A stretch of 64,000 nucleotides of DNA, taken from positions 3,904,867-3,968,866 of the forward strand of contig JABAKD010000017.1 of NCBI GenBank assembly GCA_012845835.1, in the 5' to 3' direction. The notes under the pieces were generated by a model. That model was not told the DNA's origin. It saw only the letters and a list, made by a program, of their open reading frames with translations, and did not search any database. This document shows, one piece after another, positions 10,761 to 21,157 of this stretch; position 1 is the first letter of the stretch, and each line of letters begins with the position of its first letter. The position numbers were made by a program, and so were the translations under genes. This stretch comes from Undaria pinnatifida (lineage: Eukaryota; Sar; Phaeophyceae; Laminariales; Alariaceae).

Positions 10761-10987
10761 TGTTAGGAATGTGTTGGTGCCAACACTTCGATCTTACGCA
10801 CGTGACCCGTCAACGCGTTATTACTTCGTGGAACACAGTACCGTATATGTGTCCTCTTCCATACTAAAAAACAAGCTTCTAACACATGGTTCGACAGCTT
10901 ACCCAGTACTCTGCATACACTCGTTTGACTTTGTATTGAACATCTACCTTTAGCCGATGGATTCCTTGTGGATCCTACAATTTAACA
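10761..10987 (-). repeat. Copia 5' LTR (right copy)
   Basis: A 227-bp LTR. On the plus strand it starts TGTTAGGAATG and ends TTTAACA, so the minus-strand ends are TGTTAAA...CTAACA, a standard TG...CA pair. It aligns with the left LTR except for the 37-bp segment 10845-10881, which is the reverse complement of 5501-5537. Only one CACGTG copy is present here. Confidence 0.88.
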
Positions 10988-10994
10988 GAGAGGA

Positions 10995-11660
10995 TAATGA
11001 GTGACCCAAAGAACATCACTTTCAACCCATGGGTGACCCATGGGCGACCTAGATGGACAAGTACACGAACCAAATGGGTAACCCCTCGGCGACCCATGTA
11101 CCGGCACTACATACCCTTGGGCTACCTACGGGCGACCCATGAACCGGTGTTGGGTGACCCATGTGGCAGCACTCTAACCCATGAGCGACGCGTTGGTAAC
11201 GTGTTCCCCATGGGTTACCCATGCGCAAGCACACTAGACGCAATGGCGACCCACGGATTACCCGGTGAATCCTGTACCTAACGGTATATTGCTGTAGCCA
11301 GTATATTACTCTGTCAGTGAGTTCTGTCCCAGTGCCCAACAATAGATAGCTACTGCCAGTAGTTTTGTACTCTAAAATCTCGGTAGACCTACGGGTGGTT
11401 CATGGGTCAATACCAGGCGACGTATGCAGAAGCACGCTAAGTGTATGGATGACCGACTCATGGGTGACCCATAGACTCTCACGCCATGGGAGATCCATGG
11501 GCGAGCACCCTATCCCTATAGACAATCCATGAAAGACCCTTCGCGGATCCATGGACCACGTTAATAAACTTGTCGTAGACTCATCGTTGACTCATGGGCG
11601 ACGCGCGGGCCAGTCTTAACCCTGTGAGTGACCCATGGTCCGCGATGGATCTGCGATGTT
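10995..11660. repeat. CCATGG-centred satellite, right part
   Basis: Same degenerate unit as 3840-5030: AACCCATGGGTGACCCATGG, CGGCGACCCATGTACCGGCA, GGGTGACCCATAGACTCTC and so on. It is interrupted at about 11270-11390 by non-repeat sequence. It begins within about ten bases of the right LTR end. Confidence 0.82.
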
Positions 11661-11664
11661 CTTC

Positions 11665-12455
11665 GAGACATCCCATGAGAGTGGAACGTTCATGGATAAT
11701 AACCGGTTGGTCGCATGGGAATACGATTAATCTCGTACTGGACCACAGTGCTTTCATCTGTCTCCCATGAGTTTCAAGCGCTTGGAACACCAACGTGGAT
11801 TTTTTGCGGGGGGTTGGAAGTGTAAATTGTGGACAGTACCGAGAAATTTGTGAGTATAGAAACAAAAGGGCGTGCCAAACTGTATTGTTTGTTGGTGTTA
11901 CACGGATACAGTGTGTGTCAGCAAGCGCTATATATTGATAGAGCTCGGTTTCCAGGGTTCTTGGCTATAACCAAAGATAGATCAAAATTGTCTTTTGAGT
12001 GATTGATGGCATTGCTGTTTTAATTTCAAGTTTGGGCTATCTATGTTAGCAAACGACAATGTTCACTTCTACAAGCCGTACACCTTTGTACTCGTTAGCG
12101 CAATTTCGCTACCTTGCTCTTCGCCGGACATGGTTGTCACGAAGCAAGCTGGCCAAACGTCTAGGGTCTATTGCAAAATTACCCCAAGCAATTTTCCGCA
12201 AAACTGCAGCTGCATTTATTTTACGGGTTGCCGTGAGCGTGAGCCACTGACCTCCCGATAATGCCCACAACGTGTGTGCAGTTTCAACCACCTGTGTTTT
12301 TCGACCACGACACCCTTTCGGAACCATATAATATGTGCACATCTCCGCAAGGACCAATTTTCTTTGTGCATCGCACTGAACCACAATTAGTCTCCCCCCT
12401 GTCAGGCACAGTTGCGGATACATGCCCCAAGATAAAAAGTATTATATCACAATGT
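11665..12455. other. No recognisable feature
   Basis: Open frames of 60-100 codons on both strands (for example around 12059-12250 and 12109-12423) overlap one another and show no family motif. No repeat was noticed. Confidence 0.4.
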
Positions 12456-12459
12456 CCCA

Positions 12460-13640
12460 CAGAAACGCCTACTCACATTATGTTGTGGTGATATCGACGC
12501 CTTGCATTATTTGCTTGATTTATGATTCCGATGTCCAGACTTCGGCTTCGATAGTCCGAGTCAGCCTGTCTCGTCACCCGCAATCCAAGGAGAGATGTTG
12601 GTGCCGATATCCAGATGAGACTCCCATGCCTTGGCGTCGATGTCTAAGTGAGATTGCCACTCTCGGTTGAATTTGAGTCCTGCTTCTATCGACTCGATTC
12701 ACTTTTTGTTTCGAGAACATGATTGAACATCAGGCACACCTGGCGTAAAGCAGGACAAACCTCACAAATAAAAACAAATTCACCCACTGACACTATTCAT
12801 AGTATGCTGAGGTGTCGACGATGCCCTAAACTGCGTTCTTGATTCCAATTTTCAGACTGCTATGCTGTAATACCGATAGTCCACATCAACCGGCTTGCCC
12901 CCTCGGCCATCGCGGTTCATTCCAGAACGGGATTACCGCGTCTTAATGTTGGTATTGAGATGGAATATTGCGATATCGAGATGGGGTTGCTACTTCTCGG
13001 GTGATGTTGAGTAGGGCTTCCATTGATTCGAATTCGGTTTCGCGTCAAGAACAAGCATTGTATTTATGGGCACCAGTCACCTGCCTCACATCAACGAAGA
13101 AGATATCATAACGTTTCAAGGAAACACCCACCATTATGTTGAGGTGTTATCGTGCCTTAAATTAGCCCCTGGATTGTTTGTTCCAAACTTCAGGCACGAT
13201 GGTCCGAGACAGCCTGCTGCCCCCCTCAGACCAAGCGAAGATGCCTCCGTCGCAAAACAAACGCTATTGCCGCGTCTTTGGTGAAAGTGACTAAAGCTCC
13301 AAAGGATTCGAGTCACTTTCGTGTCCATAACATTTACGGAGACGAGGCACCTGCCTCACAACAGCAACGCATCACGTCCCGGACAAACGCCTACTCACAT
13401 TATGCTGCAGTGTCATATACGCCTTGAAGCCGCAGCGTATATTCTATTTCCAGACGGCAGTCTCGATAGGCCATGCCAGCGAGTTCCCCTCTGTCAGCTA
13501 AACGGAAGATATCGCGGTCGACATCTAGATAGGATTGCCATGTCTCGGGAAGAATTTCAGTTTATATGGCTTCCTCCATCGATTCGATTCACTTTTCGCG
13601 TCAAAAACACTCAATCACTTCAGCCAGATATAGTGGCCTT
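12460..13640. repeat. Four-unit degenerate tandem repeat (~265-320 bp)
   Basis: Four diverged copies. Each has CACATTATG or CATTATGTTGAGGTG followed by a GTCGACGCC-like stretch (12470, 12800, 13125, 13390), and each ends with a TCGATTCACTTTT-like box, a cgtcaagaaca-like stretch and CACCTGCCTCAC. Spacing varies from about 265 to 320 bp. Not coding in any consistent frame. Confidence 0.75.
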
Positions 13641-13872
13641 CTAACTTCCGCCACCTATGTAGCGCTTGTTTCCTCGGAAAGATGAGTGTATTGGAGAAGG
13701 GAGATTGCCTATTTCCCAGGTTCGAGCCACGCATTTAATCAGAAAGCAATACTTGTCCGTCGATCAGCAGTTGGAGCTCTATGTGAGACCCCTAAACGTG
13801 AACAACCGCTTGCCACAAATTACGATAAACGCAAAAAAAGGTCCATGAAGAATGAAGGGGCGGGCCGGCATG

Positions 13873-14184
13873 TTTTTTTTTTTTCACACGCATCTACTTT
13901 CCAGCTCCTCCTGGACAAGCCGTGCTCACAGGTGTTGTCCATTCTCCCCCCCGGTTCTTGCCTTCAATTTTTATCTCGCATAGGGTTCAGCAATCCCACT
14001 GCTGGTCGATTTTTCATCGAGTATATTGCTAACTCACGCTCTCGCGATTTCCGCAAGTCAATTTATTTGCGCACAAGAAACAGTCCCCACGAATTTATAC
14101 GAGCATGCACTCGGGGGGATTCGAACTCACGAAACTGACCTATATCAGGCTCGAGGATAACCTGGTAAACCACCGGGGCGACCG
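13873..14184 (-). mobile_element. SINE A, copy 1 (tRNA-derived)
   Basis: A 312-bp element on the minus strand. Its 3' poly(A) tail is the T run at 13873-13884, and its 5' end is a tRNA-like head. The head carries a B-box-like GAGTTCGAATCCC and an A-box-like GGTGGTTTACCAGG; these are internal RNA polymerase III promoter boxes. The body contains GGCAAGAACCGGG and GGGTTCAGCAATCCC-type phrases read from either strand. A second copy of the same length is at 20158-20469. Confidence 0.88.
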
Positions 14185-15240
14185 ACATGGCGACGGACGA
14201 TCGATGCCGAAAAAAGTGGAAACTGGCTGAGCTGCAGGTGACTACCGCTGTGCCGTGCCCTGTTGTCAGAGTGTGATGGAGTGTGGTGCGCAAGAGGAGT
14301 GGAGTTTCGCTGTGGTCGTGTCCCCAGGGAGAGGGTTTTTAGATACTGTAGAAAATACAAGGCGCTTCGCTCCGCGGGCGGCATTCGCCATCCGCTACGC
14401 TCGCTCGGGATGGAAACATACTAAGCATTATATGAATTGGACAGAAGTCCACAATTGGTTGTATGTGAACAATGACCAGTTGACAATGTCAAGAGCCCCG
14501 CTGATATGCTCAGGAAAATAGCCCGGACGCCACATGCATGGGAATACGGTATGCGCCTGGTATCTTGCTTTAAGTACTCGTGATGTAAATAAATGTATGT
14601 CTCGAATTATGAGACCACAGACCTTTTGTCTCTCTGGGATGGCGACGGGTGGAAAAGTCACAGTTTAATAAAAAACCGCACACACACAAAAGCGTGGAAC
14701 ATGTGGTCGAAGTTGCAACAAAGAGACAGCTGTTTTAGGTCGCGTCAGTCGTACCCTCTATCTTCAATATTAAAAATATTCTTCGAAGTACCAGGTATGT
14801 GTTATGTCTAAACGGCGGTTTGCGACAGGACTGAGTGTCTGCTGTACCCGGAAATATCCTAATTGTTACGGTTGTTCATGTGTTTGTTGCGCACTATTCA
14901 ATAAAGAACAAGGAGGAAACAAGGATATCGTGCGTACACGGCTCTCGGCCAAACACTTGTTCTTGTCTGCTGGCTTGCGTTGTTGAACTCTGCTGTCTGG
15001 TCGATACGAACACACTGTTGCATCTACGTTCCTGCCCCGTGCAGGGCCGATTGTAGGGTGCTCTACCGCGCTTGCGGTACGTTAATACTGTGGCTATCGG
15101 AGCTTTAATGGTGCCGTCACTTCGCTGTGTGCGAAGAAAAACAGATTCAAAAACAAGAATGGAAAACGAAAACGAGGAAAAACAAAACAGTTCATTCAGG
15201 GATCGGTCTGGATTTTTTTTTCCCTTGTCAGACAATTAAG
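14185..15240. other. No recognisable gene
   Basis: Contains short overlapping frames and a GC-rich quasi-palindromic spot at 14360-14415 (CGCTTCGCTCCGCGGGCGGC, then CGCTACGCTCGCTCGG). A frame at 15250-15470 (TDIITVEVDGVLPLGRLPN, shifting to MFALHDVLDQFCATHPDSL) looks mildly protein-like and could be a gene fragment just upstream of the retroelement. I do not recognise it. Confidence 0.35.
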
Positions 15241-15489
15241 AGCTGAGAGTAGCCTGAGAGGCCAGAGAACTGCCGAGGGTGGAGGCACCGACATTATTAC
15301 AGTCGAGGTCGACGGAGTCCTCCCTTTGGGTCGGTTGCCCAACACACCAACTCCAATGAGATGTTCGCTTTGCACGACGTTCTGGACCAGTTTTGCGCAA
15401 CCCACCCGGACTCCCTGCGGACGGCTCAAGAAGACCTTGACGAAGAAAACCGTTTAGTTATGCACGTTTCTGGAGGGGACGGACGAGGC

Positions 15490-16060
15490 ATCAGCATGAT
15501 CACGCGTTGATCAACCTTTTGCGATTGCAGCTGCAGCACGAGTTCTGGCTCTCGCTACGGTGGGTGTCGACAGCGGAAAACGTCATAGCCGACGCAATCA
15601 CCAGGCCGTGAAGGGAAGAACCAGTGCGTCTCACGGCACATTTTTTCCGGGGCTTGTGGCGATATTTTTGAGATTTCCACGTGGATCGCATGGCTTCCAC
15701 CGAGTCAGCGCAGGTAGCCCCAGGTGGCACACCCTTGCTCTTCTTCTCTCGGGTACCATCGCCAAGGTTCAGCAGGTGTAGCTGTGTTTGCGCAAGATGC
15801 TGCTGTCTTGCCGGGATCTTCAACTCGGGCGTTTGGATTTGACCCGCGGTGATGGTGGAGCCGTTGGTACAACACCTGGCCCACTGCAATGCTCGAGCCG
15901 TCGTGGTGGTCCCAGGCACTCACTCGTTTTGGTACCCCCTCCCGGCGCAAGCGGCAACCAACTCCACGATTTATCGGCCAAAGGTCAAGGTTCTTTTTTC
16001 GTCTGGTCTCATTTCCGGCACGGATTGAGGGAGTACGTGCTGCGTAGGGTATGAACGCTT
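15490..16060 (+). pseudogene. RNase H end and downstream domain of the YR element
   Basis: The ADAITRP ending is the usual close of retroelement RNase H (ADALSR-like). It is followed by a stop, then by HVDRMASTESAQVAPGGTPL, a stretch typical of the region after RNase H in this element class. Frameshifts near 15760 and 15840 are needed to follow LVQHLAHCNARAVVVVPGTH. The long minus-strand frame over 15705-16550 is a shadow of this region. Confidence 0.8.
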
Positions 16061-16739
16061 GCGAAGTCGACTTTTCAGGTAGTGCACCGAATGTGCAAGG
16101 TAAGTAATTCCACAATACCGATCCTATATATATCACAGCACGCGCGTCTACACACCCGAATATACGGGGCTGTACGCGTAGGTTCACCTTTCGTTTTCCC
16201 GTTGCGCGTGGTGCGATACGGCCAACGTCGTCACGTTCAATTTTTTGCCACGCGTGTGAAACCCCTTCATTCGCTGGCGCGCCGGTTCCGCGGCAATCCC
16301 GAGCGGCACCGGTTACTATATCGAAAGCGCACTTCACAAACGAAGAATCGAGGTATTGACCGCCACACGAGGCCGAAAAAAGAAGCAAAGGACGTGCGTC
16401 GCTGCGGACGGTTCCGATGGGTGTGTACGCGTCCATACCGGGGGGGCTCGGGGTTGGGTGGCAGCTGCCTATGCCGACGTGCTCGATAGGCTGTGTTGGC
16501 TGAATACACAGGGGGCGTGGAACGCAGTGGCACACACGCCGCTGTGCCACGGGGCCGGAAAGGCTACGAGAGACCAGTACCCACAGGGCAACCCCTGTCC
16601 CAAACGGTATGCTTACCCTTCACTTGACAAGGATTGCATGTCCGAGTTTCGTATGTCTTTCCATGAGAAGCAACGTATGGCCGACGAGTGGAAACTCGAC
16701 AACCCTTCGCGGGAATTCAGTGTCGAGCGCCTTTGTAAA

Positions 16740-17290
16740 ATCTCACTTTATTTTCGCCAGGGAGGAACAACGGCAAGTAGGAGTCACCACAAAACAAGCT
16801 CCCATCTTGATGTCACCCCAACTGCGCAAGTATATACTTGATACCGTATACTAGAAGGACCGTGTACGCTGCGGTCGCAGGTGTCAAGGTTACCAGAGGG
16901 GGAGGGGTTCGTGTTGAACTTCCATTTTGGAAAGACCTTCCGGTCGTCGTCCCACACCTTCGTCGCGAGACTGGACCGAGAAAGTTCCCACATGTGAGTG
17001 GGGCCGCGGCTGCGATCGAGTGGGACCTTGCACAAGGGTATTTATTCCTCCAAGTCAACATTGACGGAAGTAGGGGAGCAGGGCCGCCACAAGCAGCACA
17101 CATGACGGCGAGGTTCCGACGTTACCTACGCCGCCCAGAGGTCCTGCCCCCAGACGCTAACGCGTAATACACCATGCATTCCTTCCGAGTGGGAGAAGCC
17201 GTAGGCCGTTCGCACACAGGTACATCGGTAGTGGGCATCATGTCATTGGTGGGTTGGAAGTCCGTCGGGGTAGCCTAGAGATAGGTCTGG
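16740..17290 (+). pseudogene. Tyrosine recombinase, catalytic Tyr replaced by a stop
   Basis: Reads QAPILMSPQLRKYILDT, then after a frameshift TRGGGVRVELPFWKDLPVVV, AIEWDLAQGYLFLQVNIDG, AAHMTARFRRYLRRPEVLP, a TAA, and YTMHSFRVGEAVGRSHTG, MSLVGWKSVGVA. The HSFR box supplies the conserved His and Arg and GWKS the later basic position of the family. The family then has an (A)RRYV-like end with the nucleophilic Tyr; here the codons read TAG-AGA-TAG-GTC, so the Tyr position is a stop. This copy cannot cut or join DNA. Confidence 0.85.
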
Positions 17291-17294
17291 GCTC

Positions 17295-19390
17295 CTCCAT
17301 CCCACCACCAAGAGAAGAGGACGCAAACAAGTTGCCCGCATTTCCAGAATTCGCGAGACTGTACGCAGCGTTCCCACGAAAAAGATCTCTAAGGCATGGT
17401 AGCCTTCAGCGCAAAGTATGAATATATACATACGATGCAATCCCAGAAGAAAATGGTGGGGACGAGCCACACGAGGGCCCAGACGGGCTAGGCGATAAGA
17501 ACATAAAACGGAACAGGTGTTGCAGCTACAGAATGTATGGGCGATATCACCAGCACAGACTGGAGGCCTCATTCCAACCCAATTATCGCACAATGGCAGA
17601 ATGCATCAGTAATCTGAGAATGGCCACCTAGCGTAAAGGCACGATTGTGTCACAGCAGTAAGTGTGCCTCATGTTGGCATACTGAAGTTACCACGAAGTA
17701 CCACGTGGCCAGTGTAAAGGATAGGATACCTGCAGCAATGCTGCATCATTTCAAACCAGGATCGAGCTCAAGTAATCAAACATCAAATGAAAAATCAACG
17801 TCATAGACTAGACTAGTGTCTATAGTCTAGTCTAGAGAGAAAGACGACCCATAGCATGCTAGGGAGAACTCAGATTCTCGGGGAGGGCACGGAAATTGAA
17901 ATCTGGTGGACTAGACTACACACCGCACACGCAGGAGGTTCTATATTATTAGCTGCACACATGCTGTGACACACACACTCGCCTTCGTTACCCGCCATAC
18001 CTGAGCGATCTTATCTTCTATTATCGTGGTCCTATCAGCTTTGCTTCCCTTCTTATAGGCGCTGATGCTGCTGCTTCGTGTTGATGTAAACCTCTCTGGG
18101 CATGTTTACTTTTGGTTTTCCCGCCAAATCAGCTCACTCCGCCCAACGCCGCCAGGTCTGAAGCAGCAACAATGAGGAATCGGCAGGCGAGTGCGTCATC
18201 GGCAATGGCAGGGGCGATGCGGCTGGAAAGAAAAACAAAACAAAGCGTGAGCAACGCTTCGACGAACGAGTGTCCTGAGGGGGGATGGGGGGGGGGTACA
18301 GAGGCTGTAAAGCTAGGACGCAACACAAACGAAGGAGATGCGGTGGTCGTCACTTGGATCTTGGAGAGAAACTCCGCAGCACGGAGAAAAAAAGTGTGCA
18401 TTAGAGTAGTCTACTATGCTTACACGAAGTAGTAAGAGAAGGCGGGGCCCAGCGCAGTGGACACAGCGCGTCTACGACGTGCCCTATCCCAGGTGCAGCA
18501 TAACGGTCTGTCAACCGTGTGCCTGCCTGCTGCCGCTGCCACAGTGTACTATAACATGCCTCCCTGGGCTAAGCAGCAGCGTCTCACTCTCAATCCCGCC
18601 ATCCCTTTGCGCGCGTGTTGGCTTACGCTTCACGATGCCAGAACTGCTGTAGAAGTTTTGGGTAAGAAAGCGATGCATGTATAGTCTAGACTATACAATT
18701 TACTCTCGACGGCCTGTCTGCACTCGTAGATCCGCCCTCCAACGCCTGTAGCTCTGCCGACAGCGCTCGGCCCCTGCTATACGTTAGCGCTCCTGAGCTT
18801 GGCGCACCTGAGCTTGGCGCACCTGTATAATCACCAGCTGATGGTGGGGGGCCTGCTGAGAAGATGCAAATTTCTTTGACAGGATCAGGATCCAAAAGAA
18901 ACAGGGGTTCCTGGCATTGTTCCCCTGATGAGGACAAGCACCGAACAATATCTACACAAAAACCTCGACATGGAAACGGAGACCGCTAACCGCTAAAGCA
19001 ACACTCAGCAAGTTCGAGAAGGGAATGCTCTGTCTTTTCAACACACTATGCTGACACGATGGGTCTCGTGCGTAGACCTTGTGCGTGGAAGCCTTTCATG
19101 GCCCGGTGTGGTCATGCTGTGGACGGTGAGACAAAGTACCGCTCTGGTCAAACCCTGTTGTTCTTTCGAGTGCTGGTGTTACGTATTACTCTGTAGTTCA
19201 AAGCATGGTCGGGGCCGGCTGCGATTGGCGCCGCTTGAAGCACGTAGCACGAGCACAGGCCGCGCCTCGGCCAAATGCGAGCTCTCATTGGATGGTATGC
19301 ATCCGTCTTGTCGGCATGTAGTAGCTGCGCTAGCGCCCTCACGTGGTTGAACCTTCGGAACCTTCGGAATCTGCGAAACTCTTTTGATTG
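17295..19390. other. Intergenic region with TAGAC palindromes
   Basis: No recognisable gene. The frames 17243-17593(-), 18112-18432(+) and 19048-19350(+) lack known motifs. It holds TAGAC/GTCTA-based inverted repeats (17806-17836, 17906-17915, 18678-18697) and a 15-bp direct duplication, GAGCTTGGCGCACCT, at about 18796-18828. Confidence 0.45.
18678..18697. repeat. Perfect 20-bp palindrome
   Basis: TGTATAGTCTAGACTATACA is identical to its own reverse complement. It belongs to a set of TAGAC-based palindromes in this window. Confidence 0.95.
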
Positions 19391-19396
19391 TCTTCC

Positions 19397-19566
19397 TTTT
19401 TTTTTTTTTTTTTTTTTGTCTTTCGGCGAATGGGGAAAAATAAAGCTTTAGCTCACCACACTTCCACGTATTTTCATACGCGTCGTGTGTCGATTTAACT
19501 CAGTTGCTTTCGTATAGTAGCCCAACGCTAGCTGGCGCACCCTTCGGGTCATCGTAGGTATAGCGT
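19397..19566 (-). mobile_element. SINE B, copy 1
   Basis: Minus-strand element with its 3' poly(A) tail seen as a 21-base T run at 19397-19417. The body matches 60095-60297 over GGAAAAATAAA, AAAGCTCACCA, GTCGTGTGTCGATTTAACTC, AGCTGGCG and CCTTCGG. On the minus strand the 5' end resembles a very degenerate tRNA head (TAGCGTTGGGC, then GAGTTAAATCGACACACG as a weak B-box). The SINE call rests on two copies sharing a 3' A tail and the head. Confidence 0.75.
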
Positions 19567-19637
19567 CTTCGGAACAAGCAAGTTTGAATCCTTTAACAAA
19601 TAACGGACGGTACGTGCCGGGGTGTGTTGTCTTCACA

Positions 19638-19887
<250 letters not shown>

Positions 19888-20157
19888 CATTAACTCGCAC
19901 AGTCAAGTCCGTGGTCACAGGACATGCTCCAGTCACTTTGGAGCTGAGGAATGCCCCAGCGAAAAACACACAAACCAAAGGTGGTACACGCATATATCAC
20001 AGCTGACGCAATCCATGCCTCCGCCAGAAGCAAATAAAACGTGTAATCGGGAGTCAGCCTGCGATGTGCCAGGTCCATACGGACTGGTGCATACGTCTCA
20101 CTACTCGCGCCTGGAAAAGCCGACTATAACGCTTGCCACCCAGGAAAGACTACCACG

Positions 20158-20469
20158 TTTTTTTTTTTTTTTTTGTTTCTCACACTTTTACTTTCCAGCT
20201 TCTGGACAGGCCGTGGTCACAGGTGTCGTCCCTTCTCCCCCCCGGTTCTTGCCTTCAACTTTTATCGCGCATAGGGTTTAGCAATCCCACTGCTCGTCCA
20301 TTTTTCATCGAATGTTGCTAACTCACGCTCTCGCGCTTTCCGCAAGTCAATTTGTGCACAAGAAAAAGTCCCAACGAATTTATACGAGTATGCACTCGGC
20401 GGGGCTCGAACTCACGAAACTGACCTATGCCAGGCTCGAGGATAACCTGATACGCCATCGGGGCGACCG
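20158..20469 (-). mobile_element. SINE A, copy 2 (tRNA-derived, best head)
   Basis: 312 bp, matching copy 1 end to end. The minus-strand head reads GGTCGCCCCGATGGCGTATC, then AGGTTATCC and, about 30 bases on, GTGAGTTCGAGCCCCGCC. TGGCGTATCAGG fits the A box and GAGTTCGAGCCCC the B box of an RNA polymerase III promoter. The tail is a 17-base A run (T on the plus strand, 20158-20174). Non-autonomous; it would need a LINE partner, and none was recognised here. Confidence 0.9.
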
Positions 20470-20819
20470 GATATTATATAATGCACGTAGTACCTATCAA
20501 CTACGTATACCCACGTCAGACGCAAGTCAATTGGAATGAAGAAACCAAAAGAAAAAAAACAAAGAAAAGAGAATGGAAACATTCAAACATCCAGTGTTTG
20601 CGTTAAGATAATTAACAAAAAAATCTTCCATCATGTTAGAAAAAGGCCAGATTCACTCCCGCATTCTTTTGGTTGTGTTTGCGGTAAACGAATCGCAGAA
20701 AGGGCGTACACGGCCTCCATATCACAGGCGGGGAGCGGGGAGGCAACATCTTGAATTTTGAATTTAGACATGGTGCGGTAGCACCTATACTCACCGACAG
20801 GGGCAGGCCCAGCACAACA

Positions 20820-21020
20820 CCATCAGACAAACAGCAGCACAGCAGCAGCAGCAGCAGCGCAGTAGCAGCACCGCAGCCGCAGCCGCAGCTGAGCCTGGCT
20901 CGATCACCACGATCACCACAACAGAACAGCCAGTTCTTTTTTTCTTTAGAAACAAACGCAGGAGACACCAACCGCAGCCGCAGCACAACAGCCGCCGCAC
21001 AACAGCAGCAGCAGCAGCAG
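20820..21020. repeat. CAG/CCG triplet-rich block
   Basis: Impure CAG, CAA and GCC triplets (for example CAGCAGCAGCAGCAGCGCAG at 20839 and a CAG run at 21004-21019). A plus frame over 20751-21023 would encode Gln/Ser-rich protein and end in poly-Gln, and a minus frame would encode poly-Cys/Ala. The Gln-rich frame could be part of an exon, but no motif supports it. Confidence 0.6.
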
Positions 21021-21157
21021 TAGCGGCGGCGGCCGTGTGGCGTGGGTGGCGGTGGCGGTGGAGGCTTCGGCGACAGCGTTGTGGGATAGCGACGGTGGTT
21101 GACAAAATCAGAACCGAATACGACATCACGCAGCAGCAGAGAACGAGGTCGCATCGG

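Larger units (their letters stand above)
5411..10987 (-). mobile_element. Decayed Ty1/Copia LTR retrotransposon
   Basis: A minus-strand Copia element of about 5.6 kb. Evidence: two related terminal repeats (about 5411-5641 and 10761-10987), a polypurine tract just inside the left LTR, and the Copia order gag, protease, integrase remnant, RT, RNase H read from right to left. RT keeps YVDD. The element carries several stop codons and frameshifts, the protease DSGA motif is lost, and the integrase catalytic core is missing, so it is not autonomous. An additional reading frame of about 1 kb lies between RNase H and the 3' LTR. The right LTR directly abuts a CCATGG satellite that also lies to the left, which suggests insertion in or near the array. 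The exact left boundary and target-site duplication are unclear. Confidence 0.93.
15490..17290 (+). mobile_element. Decayed tyrosine-recombinase (DIRS/Ngaro-like) retroelement
   Basis: Plus-strand remnant joining an RNase H end to a tyrosine recombinase, the gene order of DIRS/Ngaro-type retrotransposons. First part: WLSLRWVSTAENVIADAITR, then FHVDRMASTESAQ, GGTPLLFFSR, GSAGVAVFAQDA and LVQHLAHCNARAVVVVPGTH with SFWYPLPAQAATNS. Recombinase part: QAPILMSPQLRKYI, IEWDLAQGYLFLQVNIDG and the catalytic region TMHSFRVGEAVGRSHTGTSV, then GIMSLVGWKSVGVA. Many stops and frameshifts. No RT core or flanking repeats were identified, so it is a 3' fragment. It lacks an integrase, which separates it from Copia and Gypsy elements. 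Confidence 0.85.

Noticed and set aside
10740-10762. A tRNA primer-binding site just inside the 5' Copia LTR
   Set aside because: The minus-strand sequence after the LTR (GATTATGAGCC) does not clearly match a tRNA 3' end or the usual initiator-Met site, so it was not annotated.
14090-14184. A functional tRNA gene on the minus strand
   Set aside because: A- and B-box-like sequences are present, but the region continues into a conserved body with an A tail that is repeated at 20.2 kb, so it is a SINE head.
15705-16550. Long minus-strand frame of 281 codons
   Set aside because: It lies opposite the RNase H/tyrosine-recombinase element, whose plus-strand motifs are unmistakable; the minus frame has no motif and is a shadow.
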